64,000 nt of DNA from CAYYFX01 sp046330135. GTDB lineage: Bacteria > ARS69. The notes beneath the pieces are model-generated. The model made no database searches. It saw only the letters and a list, made by a program, of their open reading frames with translations, and was not told the origin of the DNA. A program made the translations under genes and the position numbers. Shown here piece by piece: positions 29,473 through 39,315 of the stretch; the stretch's first letter is position 1, and every line of letters starts with the position of its first letter. The stretch spans positions 806,001 to 870,000 of the forward strand of contig JAXLTI010000004.1 of NCBI GenBank assembly GCA_046330135.1, given 5' to 3'.

Positions 29473-29589
29473 CCGTTCTGAGCGGTTCGGGTGGCTCGGC
29501 TCGCACCCCGGCCCGGGCGCCGGTCGCGCCGGGAGATCCCGGAAGGTGGTGTCCTGACTCCGGTTAGGACGCTGCCCGGCTCCGGGGGG

Positions 29590-29693
29590 CGAGTTGACCC
29601 GAGCATGCGAAACCGGCGACAATTGGATGGCTTCCCCCCGCATCTCGCAGCTGGCCCCAGGGCCGAGGGTCCATGCAGCATCGACGAGCCCCC
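29590..29693 (+). repeat. Duplicated promoter-leader block, copy 2
   Basis: Second copy of the block at 26176-26280, at the same distance from its start codon (ATG 29673). The TTCCCCCCGCATCTCGCAG tract is unchanged, whereas the spacer between the promoter boxes varies. Confidence 0.65.
29594..29623 (+). promoter_or_regulatory. Candidate promoter of giant surface protein 3
   Basis: TTGACC (29594-29599), an 18-bp spacer, then GACAAT (29618-29623), 50 bp before the start codon. Confidence 0.6.
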
Positions 29694-32600
29694 CGGTCTC
29701 GTGGCCGAGCGGGCGGGAAGCGCGTGCGAACGCGCCTCCCGTCAATCCTGCTCGTTCTCTTGGCGACCTTCTTCGCCACCGCCGTCCACGCCCAGAGCGT
29801 CGCGAGCTACGCGCCGGTCACCCGCGCCACCGGAGTCGCCTACACGTCGATTTCAGGGACCGGCATCAGCGTGACGGGCTGGCGAAACGCCACGGACACG
29901 GACGACAACCGCAGCACGCCGCAGCCCATCGGGTTCACGTTCTACTACGACGGCGCGCCCTACACGGCGTTCAGCGTGTCCACGAACGGGTTCATGGATC
30001 TGTCCGCGTCCACGGCGAACGGCACGGGGACCGGTGCCTACGGCTATGCGAACACCGCGTTCAGCACGACGAGCGGGACCCAGCTCACGCTCGCGCCGAT
30101 GTACGACGACCTCGTGTGCCAAGGCAACCCCGGCACGCAGGCCTCCCTGGACGCGACCTTCAAGTACCAAGTGGACGGCGCTCCCGGGAGCCGCGTCCTC
30201 ACCGTGGAGTGGAAGGGCCTCGAGGTCTTCGGGAACGGGGGACCGGATCTCGAGTTCCAGGTGAAGCTCCACGAGGATACGGGCGCCATCGAGTACGTCT
30301 ACGGAACGATGACGCCCGGAACGGCCACGTACTCCTACACCGTGGGCGTGAACGCGCCCACGATGTCGGGCACGCCCGCGGCCTCCGAGCTGCTCACGCA
30401 GCAGACGGCGAACGGCGCCACGTTCAACGAGACGCCGTCCAACGTGATGGCCACCCTCCCCGAGTCGAACAGCCGCCTGACGTTCACGCCGGCCCAGAGC
30501 GGCACACCCGCGGCGCCGACCACGTTGACGTTCTCCTCGGTGACCCAGACCGGCCTGACCGTCGGCTGGGCGGACAACTCCTCGAACGAGACCTACTTCA
30601 CCGTCTCCCGCTCCACCGACGACGTCAGCTACGCGCCGGTGGCCGTGCTGACCTCCACGACGGGCGGCGCCACCGGAGGGACGTACTCGCTGCCGCAGAC
30701 CGGCCTCGCCGCGGGCACGACGTACTACTTCCACGTCACCGCGAACAACGAGGCGAGCGCTCCTTCGCCCAACCTCGCCGGCAGCCAGGCGACGAGCGCG
30801 GCCGGATCGATCTCGTGCGTCGCCAGCGGGAGCTGGAGCGCGCCCACGACGTGGTCCAGCGGGAGCGTGCCCACGACGCTCGACAACGTCCAGATCGACG
30901 GCTTCACCGTCACGATCGACGTCGCGGCGGTCTGCTCCAGCCTCCTGATCGGACCGACCACGGCGAGCGTGCTGCAGTTCGAGCCCACGACGGCCCGAAC
31001 GCTCGCCGTCTCCGGCAACGTCACGATCGGAAACGCCGGCACGCTGCGCTCCGCAACGTCGGGGACGCAGACGGGTCACGTCCTCTCCATCGGAGGCAGC
31101 CTGACGAACAGCGGAGTGCTGGACTTCAGCACGAGCTCGAACACGGCGGGGGCCCGCCTCACGTTCACCGGAGCGGCGAGCGCCTCCTTCTCCGGCATCG
31201 GCGGCACCACCGACCTCAGTCGGCTGGGGCTCACGATCGACAAGGGCTCGTCGCCGTCCTCCGTCCTCGAGCTGAGGCCGCGACTCCTGACGATTCGCGG
31301 GAGCGCGAGCAACGCCGCGCCGTTCGTCACGCTCCTGAACGGGACGCTGAAGATCTCGGGGTCGTACACGGTGAGCGACTCGGTGTTCGCGTCGGCGTCG
31401 TACACGATCCCGTCCGCCGCCGGGCTCTGGCTCAACAACCCGAACTTCACGGCGACGGCGCTGAACGGCTCGGCCACCGTGAACGGTCTCCTGCGCGTCA
31501 CGCAGGGGGCTCTCAACGTGGGCACCGCGGTGGGGAACTCGGTGGTGGCCGGGAGCGGAGCCAGCTTCGTCTTCGAGGGCGGAACGACGAACGTCGCGGG
31601 GATCTTCGCCTCCGGCAACGCGATCTCGTACACGCAATCCGCGGGCACGCTCAACTTGGCCACGGCGGGAAACACGACGTCGTCGACCGGCAGCTTCGAT
31701 CTCACCGGTTCCGCCAGCACGGTGAGCCTCACCGGCGGCACGATCGTGTTGAACCGCGCCAGCACCGCGGTGACGCCGCTCGACTTCCGCATCGGGTCGA
31801 TTCCCGGCGCGAGCCTCACCGGCGGCACGCTGCAGATCGGGAGCGCCACCACCCTGGGCGGCTCGAACTTCCGCGTGCTGGGCTCCATGCCCGACGTCCT
31901 CGTGTTCAACACCACGGCGACGCTCTCGGCGGCGGGCTGCTCGTGCTCGAACATGACCGTCAACGCCGGCTCCTCGCTCGTCTTCAACGGCTTCCCGCTC
32001 GCGGTGACCGGCGCCACGTTCGCGAACGAGGGCACGCTCGTGGGGACGGCCACCTCCAGCAGCCTCTCCTTCGTGGGAAGCGGCGGGCAGACGTGGTCCG
32101 GACACGGCACGGTCGTGGCGCCGCTCTACCAGCTCCTCGTCGACGACCCGAACGGGCTGACGATCACGACGTTCAACGGGTTCCGGGCGAGCCGGGTGCT
32201 TCTCCTCCGCGGAACGGTGACGAACAGCGACAAGATCACGCTGGGCAACGCGGGCGCGACGTCTGCGCTCACGCAGATCGGTGGCGCGACGCCAACGGCG
32301 CCGGGCGGATCGTACGACCAGTCGCCGGGCTTCGACGCGGGGAGCGGCGGCTACTCCGTCACGTACGCGCCGGAGGGTGCCGCCCGGACGACCGGCTTCG
32401 AGATCCCGGTGTCGCGCTCGGTCGCCGGCCTGACCGTGAGCAACCCGAACGGCGTGGCGCTCGCGGGCGGACCGCTCACGCTCACGGGCGGGCTCACGCT
32501 GACGACGGGCGTGCTGACGACGTCGGCGGGGAACGTGCTCACGTTGGCGAGCTCGGTGGCCGCGCCGCCGAGCGGATCGCCGGCGAGTTACGTGAACGGG

Positions 32601-35600
32601 CCGCTCGCCCTCGAGATCGACGCGAGCTCCCCCGTGAACCGGACCTGGGCCATCGGGCAGGGGACGGCGTTCCGGCCGCTCACGTTGAAGGCTGTCAGCA
32701 CCGGCGGAGCTCCACAGACTTTCACCGCGGAAGCGGTCGCCGCGTCCGGCGGCACGCCCAGCGCACCGCTCTCGGCGCTCGACCCCGTGAGGGTCTGGAC
32801 GCTTTCGAACTCTGCGAACCTGAACGCCGGTGCCCGCGTGAATCTGACGTTCGGCGCGGACGACAACGTGCTCTCGCTTGCCAGCGCGCGCCTGGCGCAG
32901 AGCGCTGCCGCGAACGGAAGCTATGCCAGCCTCGGCGGCACCACGTCCGGCTCACCGGCCGCGGGCACGGTGGAGTCCACGGCGGATCTCACGCCGGGCG
33001 ACGACTTCGTGACGATCGCGCTCGAGAACCCGCCCTTCGCGTGGGACGGCGGCGCGGCCACCTCGAATTGGGGCGACGCCGCGAACTGGAATCCGGACGC
33101 CGTCCCCACCGCCGGCTCCGACGTGACGCTCAACCAGCCCAGCTCCACGACGATCGACGTGAACGGCGCGTTCGCGGTGAACGACCTGACGATCGGCGCG
33201 AACGTCACGCTCCACCTCGGTGCGGACACGCTCACGGTGAACGGCGCGTACGCCCAGACGGCGAGCGCGGTCCACCTCGGCTCGGGGACGCTCGACGTCG
33301 TGGGCCCCGCCAACCTCGCCGGGGGCACCGTGAGCTGCGAATCGGGCACCTTCCTCGCGAACGGCAGCTTCACGCTCGCCGGAGGAACCATCGACCTCGG
33401 CACCGGCTCGCTCGAGTTGAAGGGCGCCTTCACGCGGACGTCGGGGACGCTGGCGGGCAACGCCGGCACCACCGTGTTCTCCGGCGCTGCGGCGCAGACC
33501 ATCGGCGGCGGCACGACGTTCCATCACGTGATCCTCCGGAACGGCGGTGCGGGGGCTGCGAAGGTCCTGACCGCCGGGCAAGCGTTCGCGGCAAGTGGCG
33601 ACCTGACGGTGGAGAGCACCGCACAGCTGGCGCTCAGCGCCGCCGTGCCCACCACGTTCAGCGTGGCCGGGAACCTGAGCTACGGCGGCGTGACCGGCGG
33701 CGCGAACGTCGGCAGCCTCACGCTCAGCCTCACGGGCACGGGCAAGACGATCAACGGGTCGGCGGCGGTCGCGAGGATGCGCGGGCTGAACGTGCCGCGG
33801 CCGCCGCCCGGTGTGCGCGTCGTCGAGACGAGCTTCCTCACGGACGCCGCCACGGCGTCACCCACGGAGGAGATCCGGGACGGCAAACCGGTCCTCGCGC
33901 TCACCAACACCTGGGCGCAGAGGAAGGCGGAGGTCGATCGACTCTTCGCCGCTCGCGACCCGTCCGCGCGGCTCGTCGTGAATCTGGACGACGTCACGCT
34001 CGTGCAGAACCCGGAGAGCTTCGGCAGCCTCCGCTCGTCGCCGTCCGCGTTCGAGATGGCCGTCACGGTGGCGCCCGGTGCGAGCTACTCGCTCGGGGAC
34101 GACGTGTCGGTGGCGGCCGGGAAGGCGCTGACGCTGAACGGCCGGCTGGACTGCGGCACGTTCACGATCGGCGGGGCGGGCGGCGTGTCCGTGGCCGTCA
34201 CGGGCGCGCTCGGCACGGGCACCACGGACCCCGCGGGGCTCGGCGCCACGGTCCTCACGACCGGGACGAACGTCTACGCGGACGGATCGATCGTGGAGTA
34301 CGACGCACCCAGCGACCAGCCCGTCAACGCGGCGAACCATCCGGCCGCCGCGATGATCTATGCCGGCGGCAGCGGCACGAAGACTCTGGATGCGGACAAG
34401 TTCATCACCGGGAACTCCGGCTCCTCGCTGACGAAGGCTGCGTTGTGGGTGAGGGCCGGGGCCACGTTCGCGGACGGCGGGCACCGACTCTCGTTCTCGT
34501 CGCCCGGCTTCGCGAACCTCGTGGTGGACGGCGCGTACCTCTCCACCGGCACGGGCTCGCTCTACTACGACGCGGGGCCCTTCCTCTCGAACTTCCGCTG
34601 CGTGGACGGGACGACGTTCGGCGACATGCAGGTGAACTTCGTCGCCTCCACGCAGGACCTCCAGATGAACGCCACGGGAACGGTGAACGTCAGCTTCCGG
34701 AATCTCTTCCTCGGTGGGGCCGGGACGGGAACGGCGGGCGGGACGATCCGGCTGAACGAGACCGGCACCACGAACATCATCGTCACGGGGAATGTGAACC
34801 TCATCCCCGCGGCGGTGGCGTTCACGGGGGGCGGGTTCAACGGCACGGCGTCCACGACGGGCCGGGTGACGGTCCTCGGCAACATCAACAGCACGAGCAC
34901 CGCCGCCGTGCAGCCCATCATGGGCAACACGGGGACGAACACGCTGGTGATGGGCGGGTCGGGGCCGCAGAGCCTCACCCTCGCGGTCAACGCCACGCTG
35001 TTCACGGGCGCCACGCTGAAGATCGACAACGCGAGTGCCGGCGTGACGCTCGGCGGCTCGGGGCGCCGCTATTCGATCGGCGGGGCGCTCCAGCTCGCCG
35101 CCGGCAACGTCACCACGGGAGCGAACACCCTCGTGATCCCGGCGGGCGGCTCGGTGGTCCATACGAGCGGGCACGTGGTGGGGAACCTCGCGAAGAGCGT
35201 GGCCGCGGGCGCCTCGATCGTGCGGACCTTCGAGGTAGGCACGGGAACGACGTATGCGCCGGTGGACGTGGCCTTCGCGAGCGTGACGTCGGCGGGCGAG
35301 CTGACGGCGACCACGACGGCGGGCGACCATCCCAGCCTCGGCACCTCGGACCTGAACGCCGCGAAGACGGCGAACCGGTACTGGACCGTCGCGAACGCCG
35401 GCGTGGGCTTCACCACCGCGGACGTCACGCTGCACTTCGCTCCGGCGGACGTGGACTCGGGAGCGAACACCGCCGCCTTCGTCGCGAGGAAGTACGACGC
35501 GCCTGCGTGGTCGTCGCCCGCCACCGGTGCGCGCACCGCCACGAGCACGCAAGCCACGGGAATCACGTCGTTCAGCGACTTCGCGGTGGGCCAGGTCTTC

Positions 35601-37919
35601 GTGCCGGACCACACGATCACGGCGAGCGCGGGGGCCGGCGGCTCGATCCATCCGAGCGGCGCGGTGCTCGTTCCGGACGGCACGGACAAGACCTTCACGG
35701 TCACGGCGGACTCGTGCTTCCACGTGGCCGACGTGCTCGTGGACAGCGTGTCGGTCGGCCCCGTCCTGACGTACACGTTCACGAACGTGACGGCGAATCA
35801 CACGATCCACGCGACGTTCGCGCCCACCACGTACACGATCACCGCCTCGGCGGGTGCGGGCGGCGCCATCAGCCCGAGCGGCGCCGTGACGGTGGCCTGC
35901 GGCGGCGACACCACGTTCACGATCACGCCGGCTCCCTGCCATCAGGTGGCCGACGTGGTCGTGGACAGCGTCTCCGTCGGCGCCGTGACGACGTACGCGT
36001 TCACGCACGTGCACGGGAATCACACGATCCACGCGACGTTCGCGCCCGTCACGCACACGATCACGGCGTCCGCGGGCGGGGGCGGGACGATCGCTCCGAG
36101 CGGCGCGGTCCTCGTGGTGTGCGGCGCCGACACGACGTTCACGATCACGCCGGACGCTTGCCATCAGGTGGCGGACGTGCTGGTGGACGGCAACTCGGTC
36201 GGAGCCGTGACGACGTACACGTTCACGAACGTGCAGGCCAATCACACGATCGCCGCCACGTTCCTCGCGAGCGGGACATCCACCATCACGGCGTCGGCGG
36301 GCCCGGGGGGTTCCATCACGCCCTCGGGGGCGGTCTTGGTGCCGTGCGGGACGGACACGACGTTCGCGATCGCGGCGGACTCGTGCCACACGGTGGCCGA
36401 CGTGTTGGTGGACGGCGCGTCCGTCGGCGCGGTGACGAGCTACACGTTCACGTCCGTCACCGCCGCGCACACGATCGCGGCGTCTTTCGCGCCGAGGACG
36501 TTCACGATCACGGCCTCGGCGGCCTCCGGCGGGACGATCAACCCGAGCGGCGCGGTGCCGGTCGGTTGCGGCGCCGACACGACGTTCACGATCACGCCAG
36601 ACGCTTGCCATCAGGTGGCGGACGTGCTGGTGGACGGCAACTCGGTCGGAGCCGTGACGACGTACACGTTCACGAACGTGCAGGCGACCCACACGATCGC
36701 GGCCACGTTCGTCGCCGTCACGCACACGATCACGGCGTCGGCGGGCCCGGGCGGAACGATCGCGCCGAGCGGGGCCGTGGTGGTGGCGTGCGGGACGGAC
36801 ACGACCTTCACGATCACTGCGGCGCCCTGCCATCAGGTGGCCGACGTCTTGGTGGACGGGAGCTCGGTCGGGGCCGTGACGACCTACGTGTTCACGAACG
36901 TGCAGACGAGCCACACGATCGCGGCGACGTTCCTGGCGGACAACGCGTCCACCATCACCGCCTCGGCGGGTCCCGGCGGAACGATCACTCCCTCCGGCGC
37001 GATCGCGGTCCCGTGCGGGACCGACACCACGTTCGCGATCGCTGCGGACGCCTGTCACACGATCGCGGATGTGCTCGTGGACGGCAACTCCGTCGGCGCG
37101 GTGACGACTTACACGTTCACGGCCGTGACCGTCGGCCACACGATCGCGGCGTCGTTCGCGCCGAGGACGTTCACGATCACCGCGTCGGCGGACTCCGGCG
37201 GCTCGATCAGCCCGAGCGGTGCGGTCGTGGTGGCGTGCGCCGGGGACTCCACGTTCACCGTCACGGCGAACGCGTGCCACCAGATCGTGGACGTCGTCGT
37301 GGACGGCATCTCGAAGGGGCCGATTGCCACCTACCAGTTCACGGACGTGCACGCGGACCACACGATCGCGGCGACCTTCGCGATCGTCACATACACGCTG
37401 ACGATCCAGGTCGAGGGGCCGGGCGCCGTGACGGTGGCGCCCGAAGGTGCGACCTTCGACTGCGGCTCGAGCGTGGAGCTGACCGCCGTGCCGGACGCCG
37501 GAGCCACGTTCACGAGCTGGAGTGGTGACGCCGCTGGCAGCGACAATCCGCTCACGATCGTGATGGACGCCGACAAGACGATCACGGCGTCGTTCGCCAA
37601 TCTCGCGATCACCGCGGTGGCCGAGAACCTCCTCGTGGACGGCAAGCCGATGGGCGTGTACCCGAACCCGTCGAAGATGGGCGGGACGCGCGTTCTCTAC
37701 CGCGCGCCGGCCACGGGCACGGTGGAGATCTCCGTCTTCGACGTGACGGGGCGCGTGGTGAAGACCCTGACCTCGGGCGCGTCGGCCTCCGGCGTGCGCT
37801 CGATCACCTGGGACGGCCGCGACGAGAGCGGCCGCTCGGTGTCCGCGGGCACCTACTTCGTCCGCATGACGGCTTCCTCGGGCGCGATCACCACGAAACG
37901 CCTCGTGGTCATCCGCTAG
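29673..37919 (+). CDS. Giant modular surface protein 3 (2748 aa), chimera of the other two
   Basis: The start MQHRRAPRSRG parallels giant 2 and leads into a signal helix (SILLVLLATFFATAVHAQ). Next are an N-terminal beta-sandwich like that of giant 1 (about 45-275), a fibronectin-III-like domain (279-371; LTVGWADNSSNETYFTVSRS), and a module matching the whole body of giant 2 (378-1116; GSWSAPTTWSSGSVPTTLDN). A module matching giant 1 residues 1530-2347 comes next (1123-1979; WDGGAATSNWGDAANWNP), then eight Cys-type repeats plus one classical InlB-like unit (1979-2642), and the FlgD/Por-like domain (YPNPSKMGG, VFDVTGRVVKTL, WDGRDESGRSVSAGTYFV). It is predicted to be a secreted, surface-attached fibrous protein. 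It probably arose by fusion of giant-1-type and giant-2-type parts. Confidence 0.88.
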   Translation: MQHRRAPRSRGRAGGKRVRTRLPSILLVLLATFFATAVHAQSVASYAPVTRATGVAYTSISGTGISVTGWRNATDTDDNRSTPQPIGFTFYYDGAPYTAFSVSTNGFMDLSASTANGTGTGAYGYANTAFSTTSGTQLTLAPMYDDLVCQGNPGTQASLDATFKYQVDGAPGSRVLTVEWKGLEVFGNGGPDLEFQVKLHEDTGAIEYVYGTMTPGTATYSYTVGVNAPTMSGTPAASELLTQQTANGATFNETPSNVMATLPESNSRLTFTPAQSGTPAAPTTLTFSSVTQTGLTVGWADNSSNETYFTVSRSTDDVSYAPVAVLTSTTGGATGGTYSLPQTGLAAGTTYYFHVTANNEASAPSPNLAGSQATSAAGSISCVASGSWSAPTTWSSGSVPTTLDNVQIDGFTVTIDVAAVCSSLLIGPTTASVLQFEPTTARTLAVSGNVTIGNAGTLRSATSGTQTGHVLSIGGSLTNSGVLDFSTSSNTAGARLTFTGAASASFSGIGGTTDLSRLGLTIDKGSSPSSVLELRPRLLTIRGSASNAAPFVTLLNGTLKISGSYTVSDSVFASASYTIPSAAGLWLNNPNFTATALNGSATVNGLLRVTQGALNVGTAVGNSVVAGSGASFVFEGGTTNVAGIFASGNAISYTQSAGTLNLATAGNTTSSTGSFDLTGSASTVSLTGGTIVLNRASTAVTPLDFRIGSIPGASLTGGTLQIGSATTLGGSNFRVLGSMPDVLVFNTTATLSAAGCSCSNMTVNAGSSLVFNGFPLAVTGATFANEGTLVGTATSSSLSFVGSGGQTWSGHGTVVAPLYQLLVDDPNGLTITTFNGFRASRVLLLRGTVTNSDKITLGNAGATSALTQIGGATPTAPGGSYDQSPGFDAGSGGYSVTYAPEGAARTTGFEIPVSRSVAGLTVSNPNGVALAGGPLTLTGGLTLTTGVLTTSAGNVLTLASSVAAPPSGSPASYVNGPLALEIDASSPVNRTWAIGQGTAFRPLTLKAVSTGGAPQTFTAEAVAASGGTPSAPLSALDPVRVWTLSNSANLNAGARVNLTFGADDNVLSLASARLAQSAAANGSYASLGGTTSGSPAAGTVESTADLTPGDDFVTIALENPPFAWDGGAATSNWGDAANWNPDAVPTAGSDVTLNQPSSTTIDVNGAFAVNDLTIGANVTLHLGADTLTVNGAYAQTASAVHLGSGTLDVVGPANLAGGTVSCESGTFLANGSFTLAGGTIDLGTGSLELKGAFTRTSGTLAGNAGTTVFSGAAAQTIGGGTTFHHVILRNGGAGAAKVLTAGQAFAASGDLTVESTAQLALSAAVPTTFSVAGNLSYGGVTGGANVGSLTLSLTGTGKTINGSAAVARMRGLNVPRPPPGVRVVETSFLTDAATASPTEEIRDGKPVLALTNTWAQRKAEVDRLFAARDPSARLVVNLDDVTLVQNPESFGSLRSSPSAFEMAVTVAPGASYSLGDDVSVAAGKALTLNGRLDCGTFTIGGAGGVSVAVTGALGTGTTDPAGLGATVLTTGTNVYADGSIVEYDAPSDQPVNAANHPAAAMIYAGGSGTKTLDADKFITGNSGSSLTKAALWVRAGATFADGGHRLSFSSPGFANLVVDGAYLSTGTGSLYYDAGPFLSNFRCVDGTTFGDMQVNFVASTQDLQMNATGTVNVSFRNLFLGGAGTGTAGGTIRLNETGTTNIIVTGNVNLIPAAVAFTGGGFNGTASTTGRVTVLGNINSTSTAAVQPIMGNTGTNTLVMGGSGPQSLTLAVNATLFTGATLKIDNASAGVTLGGSGRRYSIGGALQLAAGNVTTGANTLVIPAGGSVVHTSGHVVGNLAKSVAAGASIVRTFEVGTGTTYAPVDVAFASVTSAGELTATTTAGDHPSLGTSDLNAAKTANRYWTVANAGVGFTTADVTLHFAPADVDSGANTAAFVARKYDAPAWSSPATGARTATSTQATGITSFSDFAVGQVFVPDHTITASAGAGGSIHPSGAVLVPDGTDKTFTVTADSCFHVADVLVDSVSVGPVLTYTFTNVTANHTIHATFAPTTYTITASAGAGGAISPSGAVTVACGGDTTFTITPAPCHQVADVVVDSVSVGAVTTYAFTHVHGNHTIHATFAPVTHTITASAGGGGTIAPSGAVLVVCGADTTFTITPDACHQVADVLVDGNSVGAVTTYTFTNVQANHTIAATFLASGTSTITASAGPGGSITPSGAVLVPCGTDTTFAIAADSCHTVADVLVDGASVGAVTSYTFTSVTAAHTIAASFAPRTFTITASAASGGTINPSGAVPVGCGADTTFTITPDACHQVADVLVDGNSVGAVTTYTFTNVQATHTIAATFVAVTHTITASAGPGGTIAPSGAVVVACGTDTTFTITAAPCHQVADVLVDGSSVGAVTTYVFTNVQTSHTIAATFLADNASTITASAGPGGTITPSGAIAVPCGTDTTFAIAADACHTIADVLVDGNSVGAVTTYTFTAVTVGHTIAASFAPRTFTITASADSGGSISPSGAVVVACAGDSTFTVTANACHQIVDVVVDGISKGPIATYQFTDVHADHTIAATFAIVTYTLTIQVEGPGAVTVAPEGATFDCGSSVELTAVPDAGATFTSWSGDAAGSDNPLTIVMDADKTITASFANLAITAVAENLLVDGKPMGVYPNPSKMGGTRVLYRAPATGTVEISVFDVTGRVVKTLTSGASASGVRSITWDGRDESGRSVSAGTYFVRMTASSGAITTKRLVVIR
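35610..37600 (+). repeat. Nine tandem InlB-like repeats (giant 3)
   Basis: Eight Cys-type units of about 74-76 codons (TITASAGPGGTIAPSGAV, CGTDTTFTI, CHQVADVLVDGNSVGAVTTY) precede one classical unit with FTSWSGDAAGSDNPLTIVM. Units with DACHQVADVLVDGNSVGAV occur twice nearly unchanged, a sign of recent duplication. Confidence 0.8.
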
Positions 37920-37922
37920 AGC

Positions 37923-37937
37923 CGCCCCGGCGGGGCG
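37923..37937. terminator. Short hairpin between convergent genes
   Basis: CGCCCC-GGC-GGGGCG lies just after the stop of giant 3 and downstream of the convergent NADH dehydrogenase gene, so it could serve both. No T tract is present. Confidence 0.35.
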
Positions 37938-38000
37938 CCTCGTCGGCATCCGGCAGGACGCGTCGCGACGAGTTGGCGAGGCGCGGAGACGCGTCGCCCC

Positions 38001-39257
38001 TCAGGACGAAGACCATCCCCGGCCGGTGATGAGCCGCGCGCCGCGCTTGAACGTGAGATACGCCCAGGCCCACTGGAGAAGGACCGCCACGCGGTTCCGG
38101 AAGCCGATCAAGTAGTAGACGTGGATGAGGAGCCACGCGAACCAGCCGACTGCTCCGCGGATCTCCGTTCCCCCGCGGAGCACGCCGACCGCGTCGCCGC
38201 GGCCGATCGTGGCGAAGGACCCCTTGTCGATGTAGCGGAAGGGGCGAAGCGGCTCGCCGCGGATCGCGTGGAGAATGTTGCGCGCGGCGTGCTCGCCCTC
38301 CTGCATGGCGGAGGGGCAGACACCGGGGATGAGGCGGCCGCCCTGCTCGAGGGTCACGAGGTCGCCGGCGACGAACACCTCGGCGTGGCCGGGGACGGTC
38401 AGCTCGCGGGTCACGAGCACGCGGCCCGCGCGATCGAGCGGCGCGCCGAGCGACTTCGCGAGCGGGGACGCCTTCACGCCCGCCGCCCACACCACGGTGC
38501 GCGCGGGCAGCCGCTCGTTCCCGATCGTCACGCCCTCCGCGTCGATGCCCGTGACGTGCTTGCCGAGCCGCACCTCGACGCCGCGGCGCATGAGCTGGAG
38601 CCGCGCCTCTTCGGAGAGGTCTTCGGGGTAGGGAGGGAGCACGCGCGGCTCGCCCTCCACGAGGATGACGCGCGCCTTCCCGGGATCGATGCGGCGGAAC
38701 TCGCGCGAGAGGCCGTGGTGCGCGATCTCCGCGAGCACGCCGGCCATCTCCACGCCCGTGGCTCCCCCGCCCACGATGACGAAGGTGAGCCACGCGTCGC
38801 GCGCCGCGGGGTCGGTCTCGCGCTCCGCGCGCTCGTAGGCGAAGAACACGCGACGCCGGATCTCGAGCGCGTCCTCCACGCTCTTGAGCCCCGGAGCGAA
38901 GGGCGCCCAGTCGTCGTGGCCGAAGTACGAGTGCGTAGCGCCGGTGGCGACGATCACGAAGTCGTAGGGGATCTCGCCGTCCGCGAGGACCACGCGCTTC
39001 CCGGGGACGTCGACGGCGGTGACGTCGCCGAGGACCACGTCCACGTTGTCGTGGCCGCGGAAGATCGAGCGGATGGGCGAAGCGATATCGGCCGGGTTCA
39101 AACCGGCCGTGGCCACCTGGTAGAGCAGCGGCTGGAAGAGATGGTGGTTCCTCCGATCCACGATGGTGACCGAGACCGGCTCGCGCGCGAGGACCTTCGC
39201 GGCGTAGAGGCCCGCGAAGCCGGCGCCGACGATGACCACGTGGGGTGTGTCTGCCAT
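38001..39257 (-). CDS. ndh: Type II NADH dehydrogenase (NDH-2)
   Basis: The protein has 418 residues. It carries an N-terminal FAD-binding motif (VVIVGAGFAGLYAAKVLA), a second dinucleotide-binding motif for NADH (FVIVGGGATGVEMAGVLAE, about 165-183), the family stretch HHLFQPLLYQVATAGL, and FVAGDLV near the flavin. The C-terminal region is hydrophobic and amphipathic (WFAWLLIHVYYLIGF, VAVLLQWAWAYL) and fits membrane attachment. The enzyme passes electrons from NADH to quinone without pumping protons. It follows the exported hypothetical gene by 58 bp on the same strand and converges with giant 3. Confidence 0.92.
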   Translation of the reverse strand: MADTPHVVIVGAGFAGLYAAKVLAREPVSVTIVDRRNHHLFQPLLYQVATAGLNPADIASPIRSIFRGHDNVDVVLGDVTAVDVPGKRVVLADGEIPYDFVIVATGATHSYFGHDDWAPFAPGLKSVEDALEIRRRVFFAYERAERETDPAARDAWLTFVIVGGGATGVEMAGVLAEIAHHGLSREFRRIDPGKARVILVEGEPRVLPPYPEDLSEEARLQLMRRGVEVRLGKHVTGIDAEGVTIGNERLPARTVVWAAGVKASPLAKSLGAPLDRAGRVLVTRELTVPGHAEVFVAGDLVTLEQGGRLIPGVCPSAMQEGEHAARNILHAIRGEPLRPFRYIDKGSFATIGRGDAVGVLRGGTEIRGAVGWFAWLLIHVYYLIGFRNRVAVLLQWAWAYLTFKRGARLITGRGWSSS

Positions 39258-39315
39258 GGATCGAGAAACTGTGGCGTCCCGGGGGGAACGTCAAGCCACG
39301 ACCGCGTGGTGGCGA

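Noticed and set aside
26320..29745. A 1141-codon antisense open frame opposite giant 2
   Set aside because: It is Arg/Ala/Asp/His-rich filler; the sense frame has signal peptide, domains and promoter.
33858..37949. A 1363-codon antisense open frame opposite giant 3 and its neighbours
   Set aside because: Same compositional artefact; repeats in the sense gene create matching antisense repeats with no recognisable fold.
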